Assembly (NCBI RefSeq): GCF_009873495.1
Contig: NZ_CP046703.1
Coordinates: forward strand, 7,250,001 to 7,314,000
DNA from: Nostoc sp. ATCC 53789
Lineage (GTDB): Bacteria > Cyanobacteriota > Cyanobacteriia > Cyanobacteriales > Nostocaceae
Direction: 5' to 3'
Length of the DNA stretch: 64,000 bases
Part shown: piece after piece, positions 17,668 through 26,128 of the stretch
Numbering within the stretch: the stretch's first letter is position 1
Layout of the letters: each line of letters begins with the position of its first letter
Position numbers and translations under genes: made by a program
Notes under the pieces: model-generated
What the model saw: only the letters and a program-made list of their open reading frames with translations
Database searches by the model: none
What the model was told of the DNA's origin: nothing

Positions 17668-20600
17668 CTACAAGTTCACATCTTGTTGCTGATACAGATA
17701 ATAATAATGACCTTTAGTAGCCATTAATTCTTGATGGCTACCTTGTTCTATAACCCTACTATTATCCATCACAACAATCATGTCTGCATTACTGACCGTA
17801 TTTAATCGATGGGTAATAAAAAATACTGTATCACCCTTAAATGCTTTAGCTAAATTGAGACATATTTGCCGTTCTGTGGGATAGTCTAGGGCGCTAGTTG
17901 CTTCATCTAAAACTAATAATTTTGGTCGTTGTAAAACAGAACGAGCGATCGCAATTCTTTGTCGTTGTCCACCTGAAAGTGCAGAACCCCGTTCTCCCAC
18001 CCGTGTGTTGTAACCGTTGGGCAAGTTCATAATAAACTCGTGAGCGCACGCAACCTGAGCCGCTTCGATGATTTCTTCGGTTGTCGCATCGGGATTCGTC
18101 AGAGCAATATTTTCTTGAACGCTACCGTCAAACAACAATGTTTCTTGGGGAACTACGCCAATTTGTCGTCGCAGTGAATAAAGTTCGACTTTGGCAATAT
18201 CATAACCATCAATCAAAATTCTGCCGGACTCAGTTTCGTAAAGTCTCAGCAGCAATTTCATCATCGTACTTTTACCCGATCCACTTTGTCCGACGATGCC
18301 GATAAATTTTCCTGGCGCAAATTCGAGGTTGACGTTGGAAAGTTGCAGAGGACCACTCGTCCCAAATCGAAAGGAAACATTTTCATATTTTACTGCTCCC
18401 TTAATCGTCGGTAAGGGGATGTTGTAGCGGTCTGTTTCTCCTTCTTGTGGCGTATCGACAATATCGCTTAAACGTTCTAGAGATAAGGCTGTTTCTTGGA
18501 AGCTTTGCCAGAGTTGAGCTAAACGCAATATTGGGCTGGTGACGTAACCCGATATAATTCTAAAGGCAATTAGTTCGCCTAAAGTTAATTCTTGTTGCAG
18601 TACTAAATAAGCTCCTACCCACAAAACCAGTAAACTGCTGAGTTTGTTGAGAAAGTTACTGGTGGAGTTAGCGAGGGTAGAAGTTACAACCGTTTTAAAA
18701 CCAGCAGCGACAAACCGAGCGTAACGCTCTTGCCAAGAAAAGCGCGATCGCAATTCGATATTTTGCGCTTTTACGGTTTGAATTCCTGACATCACCTCCA
18801 CTAAATAAGATTGAGTTTCGGCGTTGCGTTCGGCTTTAGCACGTAACTGTCTACTAATGGTGGGAGAAGCAATTAAGGTGATCACGATAAACACGGGAAT
18901 TGTGCTTAAGCCTACCAAGGTGAGTTGCCAACTGTAAATCAGCATTACACCGATATACACCACCGAGAACAGAGCATCTAATCCCACTGTTAAGGCAGTA
19001 CCAGTTAAAAATTGGCGAATATTTTCTAATTCGTTGATGCGAGTGGAAAGTTCACCCACCGGTCGGCGTTCAAAATAACGCAGTGGTAAACGTAATAAGT
19101 GGTCAATAATTTGCGACCCTAAACCCATATCGATCCGGTTAGTGGTATCGACAAACAAGTAAGTTCGTAAGGTAGTCAGTACTGCTTCAAATAATCCGAC
19201 TACTAATAGTAAAATCCCCAAAATATGTAATGTACCAATACTATTTTGAGTGATAACTTTGTCGATAATTAACTGAACTACCAGAGGATTTGCCAAAGCT
19301 GCCAACTGCACGAAAAAGGAGGCGATAAAAACCTCGATCAACACTCGACGGTGCTTTGACAAATATGGCAGAAACCACCTTAAACTAAAACGTTCTTGGG
19401 GTGTTTGGTTGGTAGCACTGAGCAGTAATACTTTAGCTTGGGGCGGAAAGTTGGTTGGATCAACATCTAATTGTTCAACCAATTGAGCAGGTTTACAGCG
19501 CACAATTCCTTTGGATGGGACACCCACAACCACGGTATTTGCATCTGCCGCATATAAAACTGCAAAATTATCACCATAGCGAATCAATGCTGGTGTAGGG
19601 ATACGCGTTACGGAGGAGACTGGTATTTCTATTAACTGCGCCTTAAGTCCGATTAATTCTGCCAGGTAAGCAGTAACTTGAAACGATATAAGACCCTGAC
19701 GTTTGACTTGCTCAGTTAAGATGCGGCGAACCACTTCTCGACGAAACGGTATTTCTAGGTGCTTCGCAATCATTTGGAAGCAGGCGAAGGCTGTATTTAA
19801 TTCTCCCTTACCACTAAAAAACGGGTATTTTTGTTTTGACGAACTCTTTGAGGTATCGGGGACTGGCTGGGGAACGATTTCGTCTGATGCGTAAGGGATA
19901 TCTAATTCATCATCATCTTGGCTATCTACTTGGGTGTTATTTACCGCCAGTACTATCTGATGACTGTCTTCTAAGATCAAATCTGAGGGATGGATACCAA
20001 CCAACCTGGAAGGGTTTTGACCTATGACCTGAATCTTGTCTCGATCGTCGTCTGCTTCTAGGCGATCGCCAGGTGATAAATTCGTGATTGTACCACCGCC
20101 GCTTACAAACCAGACCTTTGCGCTATCCAGTTGGTTAAATGCAGTTTTTCCTGGAGGTAAGTAATGGATTTTTGCCTGTGGTAAGGCTTTTTCTGTAAGT
20201 TCTCTGAGATTTAAAGTTGCGATCGCTTGCTTTTGCCAATAGGAGCCGAGAATATCAAAAACTTCTATCAAATAACTGCGATTCTTGCGAGCTTCGGCAA
20301 AAGCTGGGTATGAAGCGAGAAAACTAAAATATGCCGATGCACTCAAGGTTAAACATACTACTTCGGTAGAGGCGATCGCAGTCTCGCAGGCAACATCACG
20401 CAACAAACTAATTTCGCCGATAATTTCTCCAGGTTGCAGCAATTTTAGGGTAATTGGCATTTGCGTCTGGGGATCGTATCCCAAGAGGCGCACTTGTCCC
20501 TCATAAATAATGGTGATGCGTTCCGGGAGACTTTCTTTACCAATGATTTTTTGACCTATGCGATAGCGCCAGGCTTGCAGTTGTTCTGATAGATTAGCGA

Positions 20601-20676
20601 TCGCTCCATCGGGTAACTGTTCAAACCCTTCTATGGTAGTAAGAAATTCGGGAAAAGTGTTCTTAATATAAGTCAT
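17668..20676 (-). CDS. Type I secretion ABC exporter with CRP-like and degenerate C39 domains
   Basis: The ~1002-residue protein has four parts. Residues ~10-150 are a cyclic-nucleotide-binding-like domain (LLQPGEIIGEISLLRDVACETAI). A peptidase C39-like region at ~290-410 reads GELNTAFACFQMI where active enzymes have a DCGAAC-type motif, so the catalytic Cys is replaced, and the expected His site reads GDNFAVLY. Transmembrane helices follow at ~430-710. The ATPase has GQSGSGKST (Walker A), LSGGQRQRIAIARS (signature) and LLVLDEATSALD (Walker B). The C39 part is therefore probably a substrate-binding domain, as in HlyB. ATG 20676 is preferred to an upstream TTG. The substrate is unknown: the RTX-type phosphatases at 39-53 kb or the NRPS product are both possible. 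Confidence 0.9.
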   Translation of the reverse strand: MTYIKNTFPEFLTTIEGFEQLPDGAIANLSEQLQAWRYRIGQKIIGKESLPERITIIYEGQVRLLGYDPQTQMPITLKLLQPGEIIGEISLLRDVACETAIASTEVVCLTLSASAYFSFLASYPAFAEARKNRSYLIEVFDILGSYWQKQAIATLNLRELTEKALPQAKIHYLPPGKTAFNQLDSAKVWFVSGGGTITNLSPGDRLEADDDRDKIQVIGQNPSRLVGIHPSDLILEDSHQIVLAVNNTQVDSQDDDELDIPYASDEIVPQPVPDTSKSSSKQKYPFFSGKGELNTAFACFQMIAKHLEIPFRREVVRRILTEQVKRQGLISFQVTAYLAELIGLKAQLIEIPVSSVTRIPTPALIRYGDNFAVLYAADANTVVVGVPSKGIVRCKPAQLVEQLDVDPTNFPPQAKVLLLSATNQTPQERFSLRWFLPYLSKHRRVLIEVFIASFFVQLAALANPLVVQLIIDKVITQNSIGTLHILGILLLVVGLFEAVLTTLRTYLFVDTTNRIDMGLGSQIIDHLLRLPLRYFERRPVGELSTRINELENIRQFLTGTALTVGLDALFSVVYIGVMLIYSWQLTLVGLSTIPVFIVITLIASPTISRQLRAKAERNAETQSYLVEVMSGIQTVKAQNIELRSRFSWQERYARFVAAGFKTVVTSTLANSTSNFLNKLSSLLVLWVGAYLVLQQELTLGELIAFRIISGYVTSPILRLAQLWQSFQETALSLERLSDIVDTPQEGETDRYNIPLPTIKGAVKYENVSFRFGTSGPLQLSNVNLEFAPGKFIGIVGQSGSGKSTMMKLLLRLYETESGRILIDGYDIAKVELYSLRRQIGVVPQETLLFDGSVQENIALTNPDATTEEIIEAAQVACAHEFIMNLPNGYNTRVGERGSALSGGQRQRIAIARSVLQRPKLLVLDEATSALDYPTERQICLNLAKAFKGDTVFFITHRLNTVSNADMIVVMDNSRVIEQGSHQELMATKGHYYYLYQQQDVNL

Positions 20677-21407
20677 ATAAAACAACTAAAAGTGAGGAAT
20701 TAAGTCGAAAATATTAGGGAGTATCTCTTTTACTAACAGTGGTAGTGTTTGGTTTTATGCTAGTAGTGGCAAGACTTCTGTACAATTCAGGTGCCTAAAT
20801 ATGTAATAGTACAGAGGATAGTTTCGTCTAATTTCAGACCTATATTTATGTCACACGGTTACGATTGTTATGCGTTTCTCAAACCAAAGCATAATGTAAA
20901 TAGATCGAGGACAAGTTATCACTTGGTTAACAACACATAATTTATACAAACTTAAAATCAATACTTAATCACCGCAAATATGCAAGATGGATACTCTACT
21001 CATCAAACCAAGACACATAAAGGTGGTTGTTAAATTTAGTGTCGCATATTTTAATTTATGATAATCAACATGAAAATATCACAGATGCCTTTCTAAGTAA
21101 ATACCCTAGTTAAAAATCATGTAATAAAAAAACTTTAAATTTATGAATTATTTTTTACATATTTAAATCACTAATGGCGAAGGATAGGAACCTTCCTTGT
21201 TAAACAGTGCCATACCCGAATTTATGAAAGAATTATCTCTTACTTTTTTGGTAGCTTAATTTAATAAAAATTAACTACAAAATCAAAGGTGAAGATTTAT
21301 TATGACCCTAGAGGAATCAACTATTAAATTTATGAAGGAAAGACAATAATTGCCTTCAGTAAATTCACTAGTTTAATCCATATTGAGTCTCGTTAATAGC
21401 TGTGCAT
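20677..21407. other. AT-rich gap, no confident gene
   Basis: About 730 AT-rich bases upstream of the exporter gene, presumably holding its promoter. A 15-codon ORF (21303-21350, plus strand) preceded by AAAGGTGAAG is the only small ORF with a plausible RBS, and it resembles nothing I know. Confidence 0.4.
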
Positions 21408-21444
21408 AAAAAAACCTCATCCCAGTTGCGAGATGAGGTTTTTT
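21408..21444. terminator. Strong bidirectional Rho-independent terminator
   Basis: AAAAAAACCTCATC, an 11-base loop region, then GATGAGGTTTTTT. This is a GC-containing stem flanked by A and T runs on both strands. It lies just downstream of the DUF4114 remnant on the minus strand. Confidence 0.85.
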
Positions 21445-21475
21445 GATTTATCTAAGTAATTACTCGTGCTTAATA

Positions 21476-21700
21476 TTAGACAGTACTGTCACTCAAATTT
21501 AACTGTACAATGATGCCGTTGTAATCTTTATCACCACCATTAGACATCTCCCTAAATTAAATATGTGTTACCCAGGAACCTTGTAGAGACGTAGCATTGC
21601 TACGTCTCTACTTTTTCGGAGATATCTATTTAGTAGATCCTCAAAACCAAAGGTGTTATTCCCCAACAGGCGAACGCCAGTGTAAGTTATTACCCGCAAA
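21476..21700 (-). pseudogene. C-terminal remnant of a DUF4114-type protein, split by a MITE
   Basis: On the minus strand GVRLLGNNTFGFEDLL is encoded just above 21629, and NGGDKDYNGIIVQLNLSDS followed by TV and a stop lies at 21476-21540. The DUF4114 core normally reads VRLLGDNTFGFEDL...GGD-DFND, so the two pieces belong together. Between them is an 88-bp TA-flanked element. Removing it with one TA restores FEDLLNNGGDKDYNG in frame. Only about 40 residues of the original gene are visible. A hairpin lies at its upstream edge, so the gene was already truncated or joined to other sequence. Confidence 0.75.
21541..21628. mobile_element. 88-bp MITE with TA target site (copy 1)
   Basis: Ends TAGACATCTCC and, inverted, TAGATATCTCC. 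A second copy at 58210-58298 has the same ends, length and internal hairpin (GAGACGT...GCATTGC...ACGTCT). The TA duplication and short terminal repeats are the marks of IS630/Tc1-type non-autonomous elements. It sits inside the DUF4114 remnant. Confidence 0.85.
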
Positions 21701-21705
21701 TAAAA

Positions 21706-21735
21706 CAACCCCATCCCGCAAGTAAGATGAGGTTG
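21706..21735 (-). terminator. Probable terminator of the NRPS operon
   Basis: On the minus strand CAACCTCATC...GATGGGGTTG is followed by TTTTATTT, about 95 bases after the last NRPS stop codon. The stem resembles the terminator at 21408-21444, so one may be a repeat-derived copy of the other. Confidence 0.7.
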
Positions 21736-21829
21736 AAAAGCTATCACTACACAATTCAGAAAGAACTTTGAGCGGGTCAAAATAGCTTTTATATCTGGCT
21801 TAGAGACTTAAGTTTTGTACCTCGCTGAG

Positions 21830-24800
21830 TTACTTCTTTCCTATGGTTTCTGCAATAATTTGATCTATGCAAGACTTCATTTTTTCAGACACAGATCGTA
21901 CATGGGGTTCTTTAAAAATGGAATTATGAATCCCAGAAATATCATAGATATCCACTCCCCCTAATGCCAATTTACCCCAACCCATTTTGGAATCAGCCTC
22001 TCGTTGTTCAACTACAAGACCATCTTCTGTTCGGAATACGGTTGCTTTACCTGAGTAAACTTGTAGAACATATTTTCTGAGCGCTTGTATGGTAGCATTT
22101 TCCACCATGTATTTCCGGTTGGAGTAAGGTAAGGGGCGACCGAGAATCAAGTGAAAGTGAAAAACAAAGCGCCAGAGTATCTCTTTGATTTGATACTTAA
22201 ACCGTTCTGTATTTCCTTTTACCTGCTCAATAAGATAGTTAGATGTAATTGCTAAAAGACTCTTCCAATCACGAGAGGCTGGCTTTTGCAATGATAGGGA
22301 TTCAGTATTTTTTGAACCGTAAGTATCAAATAGAACTAGCAAAGCTACTTCCTTACCTTGTATGGTCAATTGCCGAGCCATCTCGTAAGCAATTAAACCC
22401 CCGGAAGAGTATCCACCGATTAAATAAGGCTCACATGGCTGAATAGTCTGGATTTGTTGAATGTAGTGCGCTGCCATGTCTTCAATTCGGGTATAAGGAA
22501 GCTGTTTTCCATCTAACCCTTGTGGTTGTAGTCCATAAAATGGTTGATCTGATCCTAAATGCACAGCCAATTCACGGAAACGTAGAACTTCTCCACCCAA
22601 ACCATGTACACAGAAGAAAGGAGGCTTAGAACCGTTGGGCTGAATAGCTACTAAAGATGACCAAGGAATTGATGTTTCAGACTTGACATCAGCTGTTGGT
22701 ACCGCCGCAACCCCAGGTTTTGAGTATATTTCTCGCTCAACAATATTAGCTAACTGCTCAATGGTTGGGGCTTGCAAAAGTATAGATAGAGCTAGATTTT
22801 TCCCCACTATCTTTTCAATCTGAGAAAACAGACGTACTGCCAGCAATGAGTGTCCACCCAAATCAAAAAAGTTATCTGTTATTCCAATGGGATGAATTCC
22901 TAAAACATCTTCCCAGATTTCTGTTAATTGAAGTTGTAATGGATTTTCTGCCGTAGCAAATATTTTTTCTCTTTCAGTATTAGTTGGATTGAGAGCAAGT
23001 AAGGCTTGACGATCAACTTGACCATTAGCATTCAACGGCAGAGAATCAACTATGACAAAGGTAGGCAACAAATGCTCAGGTAGCTTTTGCTGGAGAAAAC
23101 TCAGTAGTTGCTCATTTCCCAAAGCCTCTCCTTGTTTGGGAACAAGATAAGCAACTAAATGTTTGTCCCCAGAAACATCTTCTCTGGCAATCACCGCAGC
23201 GTTCTGCACGCCTGGATATTGAGCTAAAATTGTCTCAATTTCTGTCAATTCAATCCGAAAACCGCGAATTTTAGCCTGATTATCTCGGCGGCCAATAAAC
23301 TCAATATTGCCGTCACTTAAGTAGCGCCCAAAGTCGCCACTTCTGTAAAGGTATGACCCGGATTCGCTGCTAAAGGGATTGGGGATAAATTTCTCAGATG
23401 TTAATTCGAGACGGTTAAAGTAGCCTTGTGCAATACCAATACCACTGATGTATATTTCGCCAGTAACGCCAATTGGCAGGGGTTGCGATCGCCGATCGAG
23501 AATGTAGATTTGGGTATTGGCGATCGCTTTTCCTATAGGAATTTCTGGCCGAGTGTTACTGGCTTCACTGGCAGTTGCCGGATCGTAAACCGTGGCGGTT
23601 AGGGTTGTTTCTAGCGATCCATAGCCATTAAGCCAACGTACTTGCTTGCCAAATTTTTCTACCCAAGTTAAATAAGCATTACGTGAGACTTTTTCACCAC
23701 CAACCATGACTAAGCGCAAGCTGGCTGGCAAGGTTTGTGGAGATAGAGACGGCTCTTTAACTAACTGATGCCAAAAATACGTAGGTAGATTAACAACGGT
23801 AATCTGTTGTTGAGCAATGAATGGGAAAAACTGCGCTGTAGATTGTAACTCTTGATACTGGATAATTGCAGTAGCACCAGCAATCCAAGTGGGGAACAAT
23901 GATTCTATAAAAGAATTGCAAGTGATACTAGGTAAGAGTAGGAGGCGATCGCTCTGGATCAACTCCCAAGTGTCACTGATTGCTAGGCTGTGGGTGACAA
24001 GATTACGGTGGGTAATGGCTATACCATTAGGTTTTCCATTGCCGCCGGACACATACATTACACAGGCGAGAGTCTGATCTGTGGTATAATAGTCTTGATT
24101 TTCTGTTGTATGTAGTGCGATACCTTCCCAATCATTATCTAAACAGATAACTTGTAGCTGATGCTCAGAGAGTTTCTCAACCAATGAGCTTTGGGTTAAC
24201 ACTACGGATATTTGGGCATCTTCTAAAATGAGAGCCAGACCATCTTGCCCAGATGTCGGAACTATGGATACGTAAGTTCCCCCAGCTTTCAAAATACCCA
24301 ACAGCCCCACAATCATCTCTAGCGAAGGCTCTACATAAAGACCGACGAGTACCCCCGATTTTACCCCTAGAGTTTGCAAATACTGGGCTAATTGATTTGC
24401 ACGCTGGTTGAGTTCCTGATAGGTTAGTTGCTGATTTTCAAAACTTACTGCAATATTATCTGGAGTTCGTTTAGCTTGAGCCTCAAACCACTGATGGATA
24501 CAAGTATTCTGCGGATAATCAGCCTGTTTGGCATTCCAGTCAACCAATAATTGATGCTCAGGTGCTGTCAACAGAGGTAATTCAGATATCGGCTGATCGG
24601 GATTAGCAACAATACCTTCAAGTAAAGTTTTGAAGTGTCCCAACATTCGCTCTATGGTACTGGCATCAAACATCTCGGCATTGTAATCAAATACCATGCC
24701 CAGACCATTATCCTGTTCCCGCAAGACTAATGTTAGATCGTATTTGGTTTTGCCATGATAGATGTAACCAAATAGAGAAGTAATAGTCAAATCAGGTAGT

Positions 24801-26128
24801 TGCAATCCTCCCATCCCACGACCATTTGACCAAGGAGGATTGAGGGAAAACTTTACTTGAAATAAAGGCGAACTGTTCCGACTTTGTTGTTCTGGTCTAA
24901 GTTCTTCAATTAGTCTCTCAAATGGTAAGTCTTGATGGGTATAAGCCTCTAAGCAATCCTTACGCACGCGGTCTAATAATTGTCGAAAAGTTGGATTTCC
25001 TGCTAAGTTACCCCGCATTACAAGAGTATTAGAGAAAAATCCAATCAGCCGCTCGGTTTCTACTTGTCCCCGACTTGCACTAGCAAAGCTAATCAGTAGG
25101 TCTTCTTGTCCAGAATAACGGTAGAGCAATAGCTCAAACACTGTCAGTAGAGTCATGAAGAGGGTAACACCCCATTTTTGGCTCAGGTCTGTCAGGGCAT
25201 GGTTCAGCGTCTTTGATAGCAGCAGGGCAGCGCGATCGCCCCGATATGTCTGCACACCATGAGGACGCGGATGATCGTAAGGTAACTCAATGATCGGTAA
25301 ATTGCCTTCTAGCTTTTGCTTCCAGTAGTTTACCTGTGACTCTAAAACCTCTCCTTGGAGCCACTGATATTGCCAATTGGTAAAATCGGCATACTGCACT
25401 GGTAAGGGAGTTAAGGGAGAAGCCAGCCCTGCCGACAATGCTTTATAGATGGTAGTGAAGTCTTGATAAAATATATCAGAAGAAGCTCCATCACAAACTA
25501 TGCAGTGCATATTCCAGATTAGCAGATGCTCGCGATCGCTCAACCGCAGTAGCAGCAACCGCAAAATCGGCCCATTGGCTAGATCAAAAGGTTGATGAGC
25601 TTCTTTAGTTGCCAGTAGGAGAGCTTCTGCCTCCCTTTGTTCATCTGGTATTTGCCGCAAGTCAATTATTGGCAGCGTCAAGGAAACATCGGTGGCAATG
25701 ACTTGAGTGGGCTTGCCATTTACGGCTGGAAAAGTTGTCCGCAGAACTTCATGGCGGCGGACGACTTCTCTCAAACTTTCCTCTAAGAAAGCAACATTCA
25801 GATTCCCCGTAAAACGCACCACAACGGGCATATTATTTGAGGAACTATTAGGTTCAAATTGATGCAGAAACCATATCCGTTGCTGACCAAAGGAAAGCGG
25901 CAAGTTGCCATTCCGTTCACAAGCGACAATTGGGGGAATCTGTGAACTCGCGGCTGTAGTAATTTGTTTTAGAAAGTTGACGATTTCGGCTTTTTGAGTT
26001 TTTAACTTGATGAGCAATTCCGGTGTGAGACTATCTTTTGCAGCCCGATAGCGTAAGCGTTCGCCCTCTAACCAAAGTTTGACATCGCGCTGACGTAGTT
26101 CAGAGAGTAGTTCATCTAATGTTTTCAT
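21830..26128 (-). CDS. NRPS termination protein: TubC dock, degenerate C and A, PCP, thioesterase
   Basis: 1432 residues. Residues ~1-55 (LLSELRQRDVKLWLEGERL) match a TubC-type docking domain. The C domain (~70-500) reads MHCIVCDG where HHxxxDG is expected, so the catalytic second His is Cys. The A domain (~530-1030) is worn: YVSGGNGKPNG replaces the YTSGSTGxPKG loop (Lys to Asn), ITCNSF replaces SFDAS so the amino-group Asp is missing, and NGYGSLETT replaces NxYGPTE. GNIEFIGRRDNQAKIRGFRI near its end is normal. The PCP has LGGHSLLAV. The type I TE (~1170-1430) has GGYSSGG, a downstream LFDTYG and GIHNSIF for the triad. The start overlaps the previous gene by ATGA. It may load an unusual acid, or be a non-elongating release module. 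Confidence 0.9.
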   Translation of the reverse strand: MKTLDELLSELRQRDVKLWLEGERLRYRAAKDSLTPELLIKLKTQKAEIVNFLKQITTAASSQIPPIVACERNGNLPLSFGQQRIWFLHQFEPNSSSNNMPVVVRFTGNLNVAFLEESLREVVRRHEVLRTTFPAVNGKPTQVIATDVSLTLPIIDLRQIPDEQREAEALLLATKEAHQPFDLANGPILRLLLLRLSDREHLLIWNMHCIVCDGASSDIFYQDFTTIYKALSAGLASPLTPLPVQYADFTNWQYQWLQGEVLESQVNYWKQKLEGNLPIIELPYDHPRPHGVQTYRGDRAALLLSKTLNHALTDLSQKWGVTLFMTLLTVFELLLYRYSGQEDLLISFASASRGQVETERLIGFFSNTLVMRGNLAGNPTFRQLLDRVRKDCLEAYTHQDLPFERLIEELRPEQQSRNSSPLFQVKFSLNPPWSNGRGMGGLQLPDLTITSLFGYIYHGKTKYDLTLVLREQDNGLGMVFDYNAEMFDASTIERMLGHFKTLLEGIVANPDQPISELPLLTAPEHQLLVDWNAKQADYPQNTCIHQWFEAQAKRTPDNIAVSFENQQLTYQELNQRANQLAQYLQTLGVKSGVLVGLYVEPSLEMIVGLLGILKAGGTYVSIVPTSGQDGLALILEDAQISVVLTQSSLVEKLSEHQLQVICLDNDWEGIALHTTENQDYYTTDQTLACVMYVSGGNGKPNGIAITHRNLVTHSLAISDTWELIQSDRLLLLPSITCNSFIESLFPTWIAGATAIIQYQELQSTAQFFPFIAQQQITVVNLPTYFWHQLVKEPSLSPQTLPASLRLVMVGGEKVSRNAYLTWVEKFGKQVRWLNGYGSLETTLTATVYDPATASEASNTRPEIPIGKAIANTQIYILDRRSQPLPIGVTGEIYISGIGIAQGYFNRLELTSEKFIPNPFSSESGSYLYRSGDFGRYLSDGNIEFIGRRDNQAKIRGFRIELTEIETILAQYPGVQNAAVIAREDVSGDKHLVAYLVPKQGEALGNEQLLSFLQQKLPEHLLPTFVIVDSLPLNANGQVDRQALLALNPTNTEREKIFATAENPLQLQLTEIWEDVLGIHPIGITDNFFDLGGHSLLAVRLFSQIEKIVGKNLALSILLQAPTIEQLANIVEREIYSKPGVAAVPTADVKSETSIPWSSLVAIQPNGSKPPFFCVHGLGGEVLRFRELAVHLGSDQPFYGLQPQGLDGKQLPYTRIEDMAAHYIQQIQTIQPCEPYLIGGYSSGGLIAYEMARQLTIQGKEVALLVLFDTYGSKNTESLSLQKPASRDWKSLLAITSNYLIEQVKGNTERFKYQIKEILWRFVFHFHLILGRPLPYSNRKYMVENATIQALRKYVLQVYSGKATVFRTEDGLVVEQREADSKMGWGKLALGGVDIYDISGIHNSIFKEPHVRSVSEKMKSCIDQIIAETIGKK

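Noticed and set aside
21303-21350. 15-codon plus-strand ORF with a good RBS-like sequence
   Set aside because: Too short, no relatives known to me, in AT-rich DNA.
21476-21551. 23-residue peptide gene preceded by GGAG and followed by a terminator
   Set aside because: Its start lies in the terminal repeat of the MITE and its body completes the DUF4114 core when the MITE is removed, so it is a remnant, not a peptide gene.
21568-21780. 70-residue minus-strand ORF as a real small gene or RiPP precursor
   Set aside because: It runs through a terminator-like hairpin and a MITE. Only the GVRLLGNNTFGFEDLL part is meaningful, as a piece of the DUF4114 remnant.
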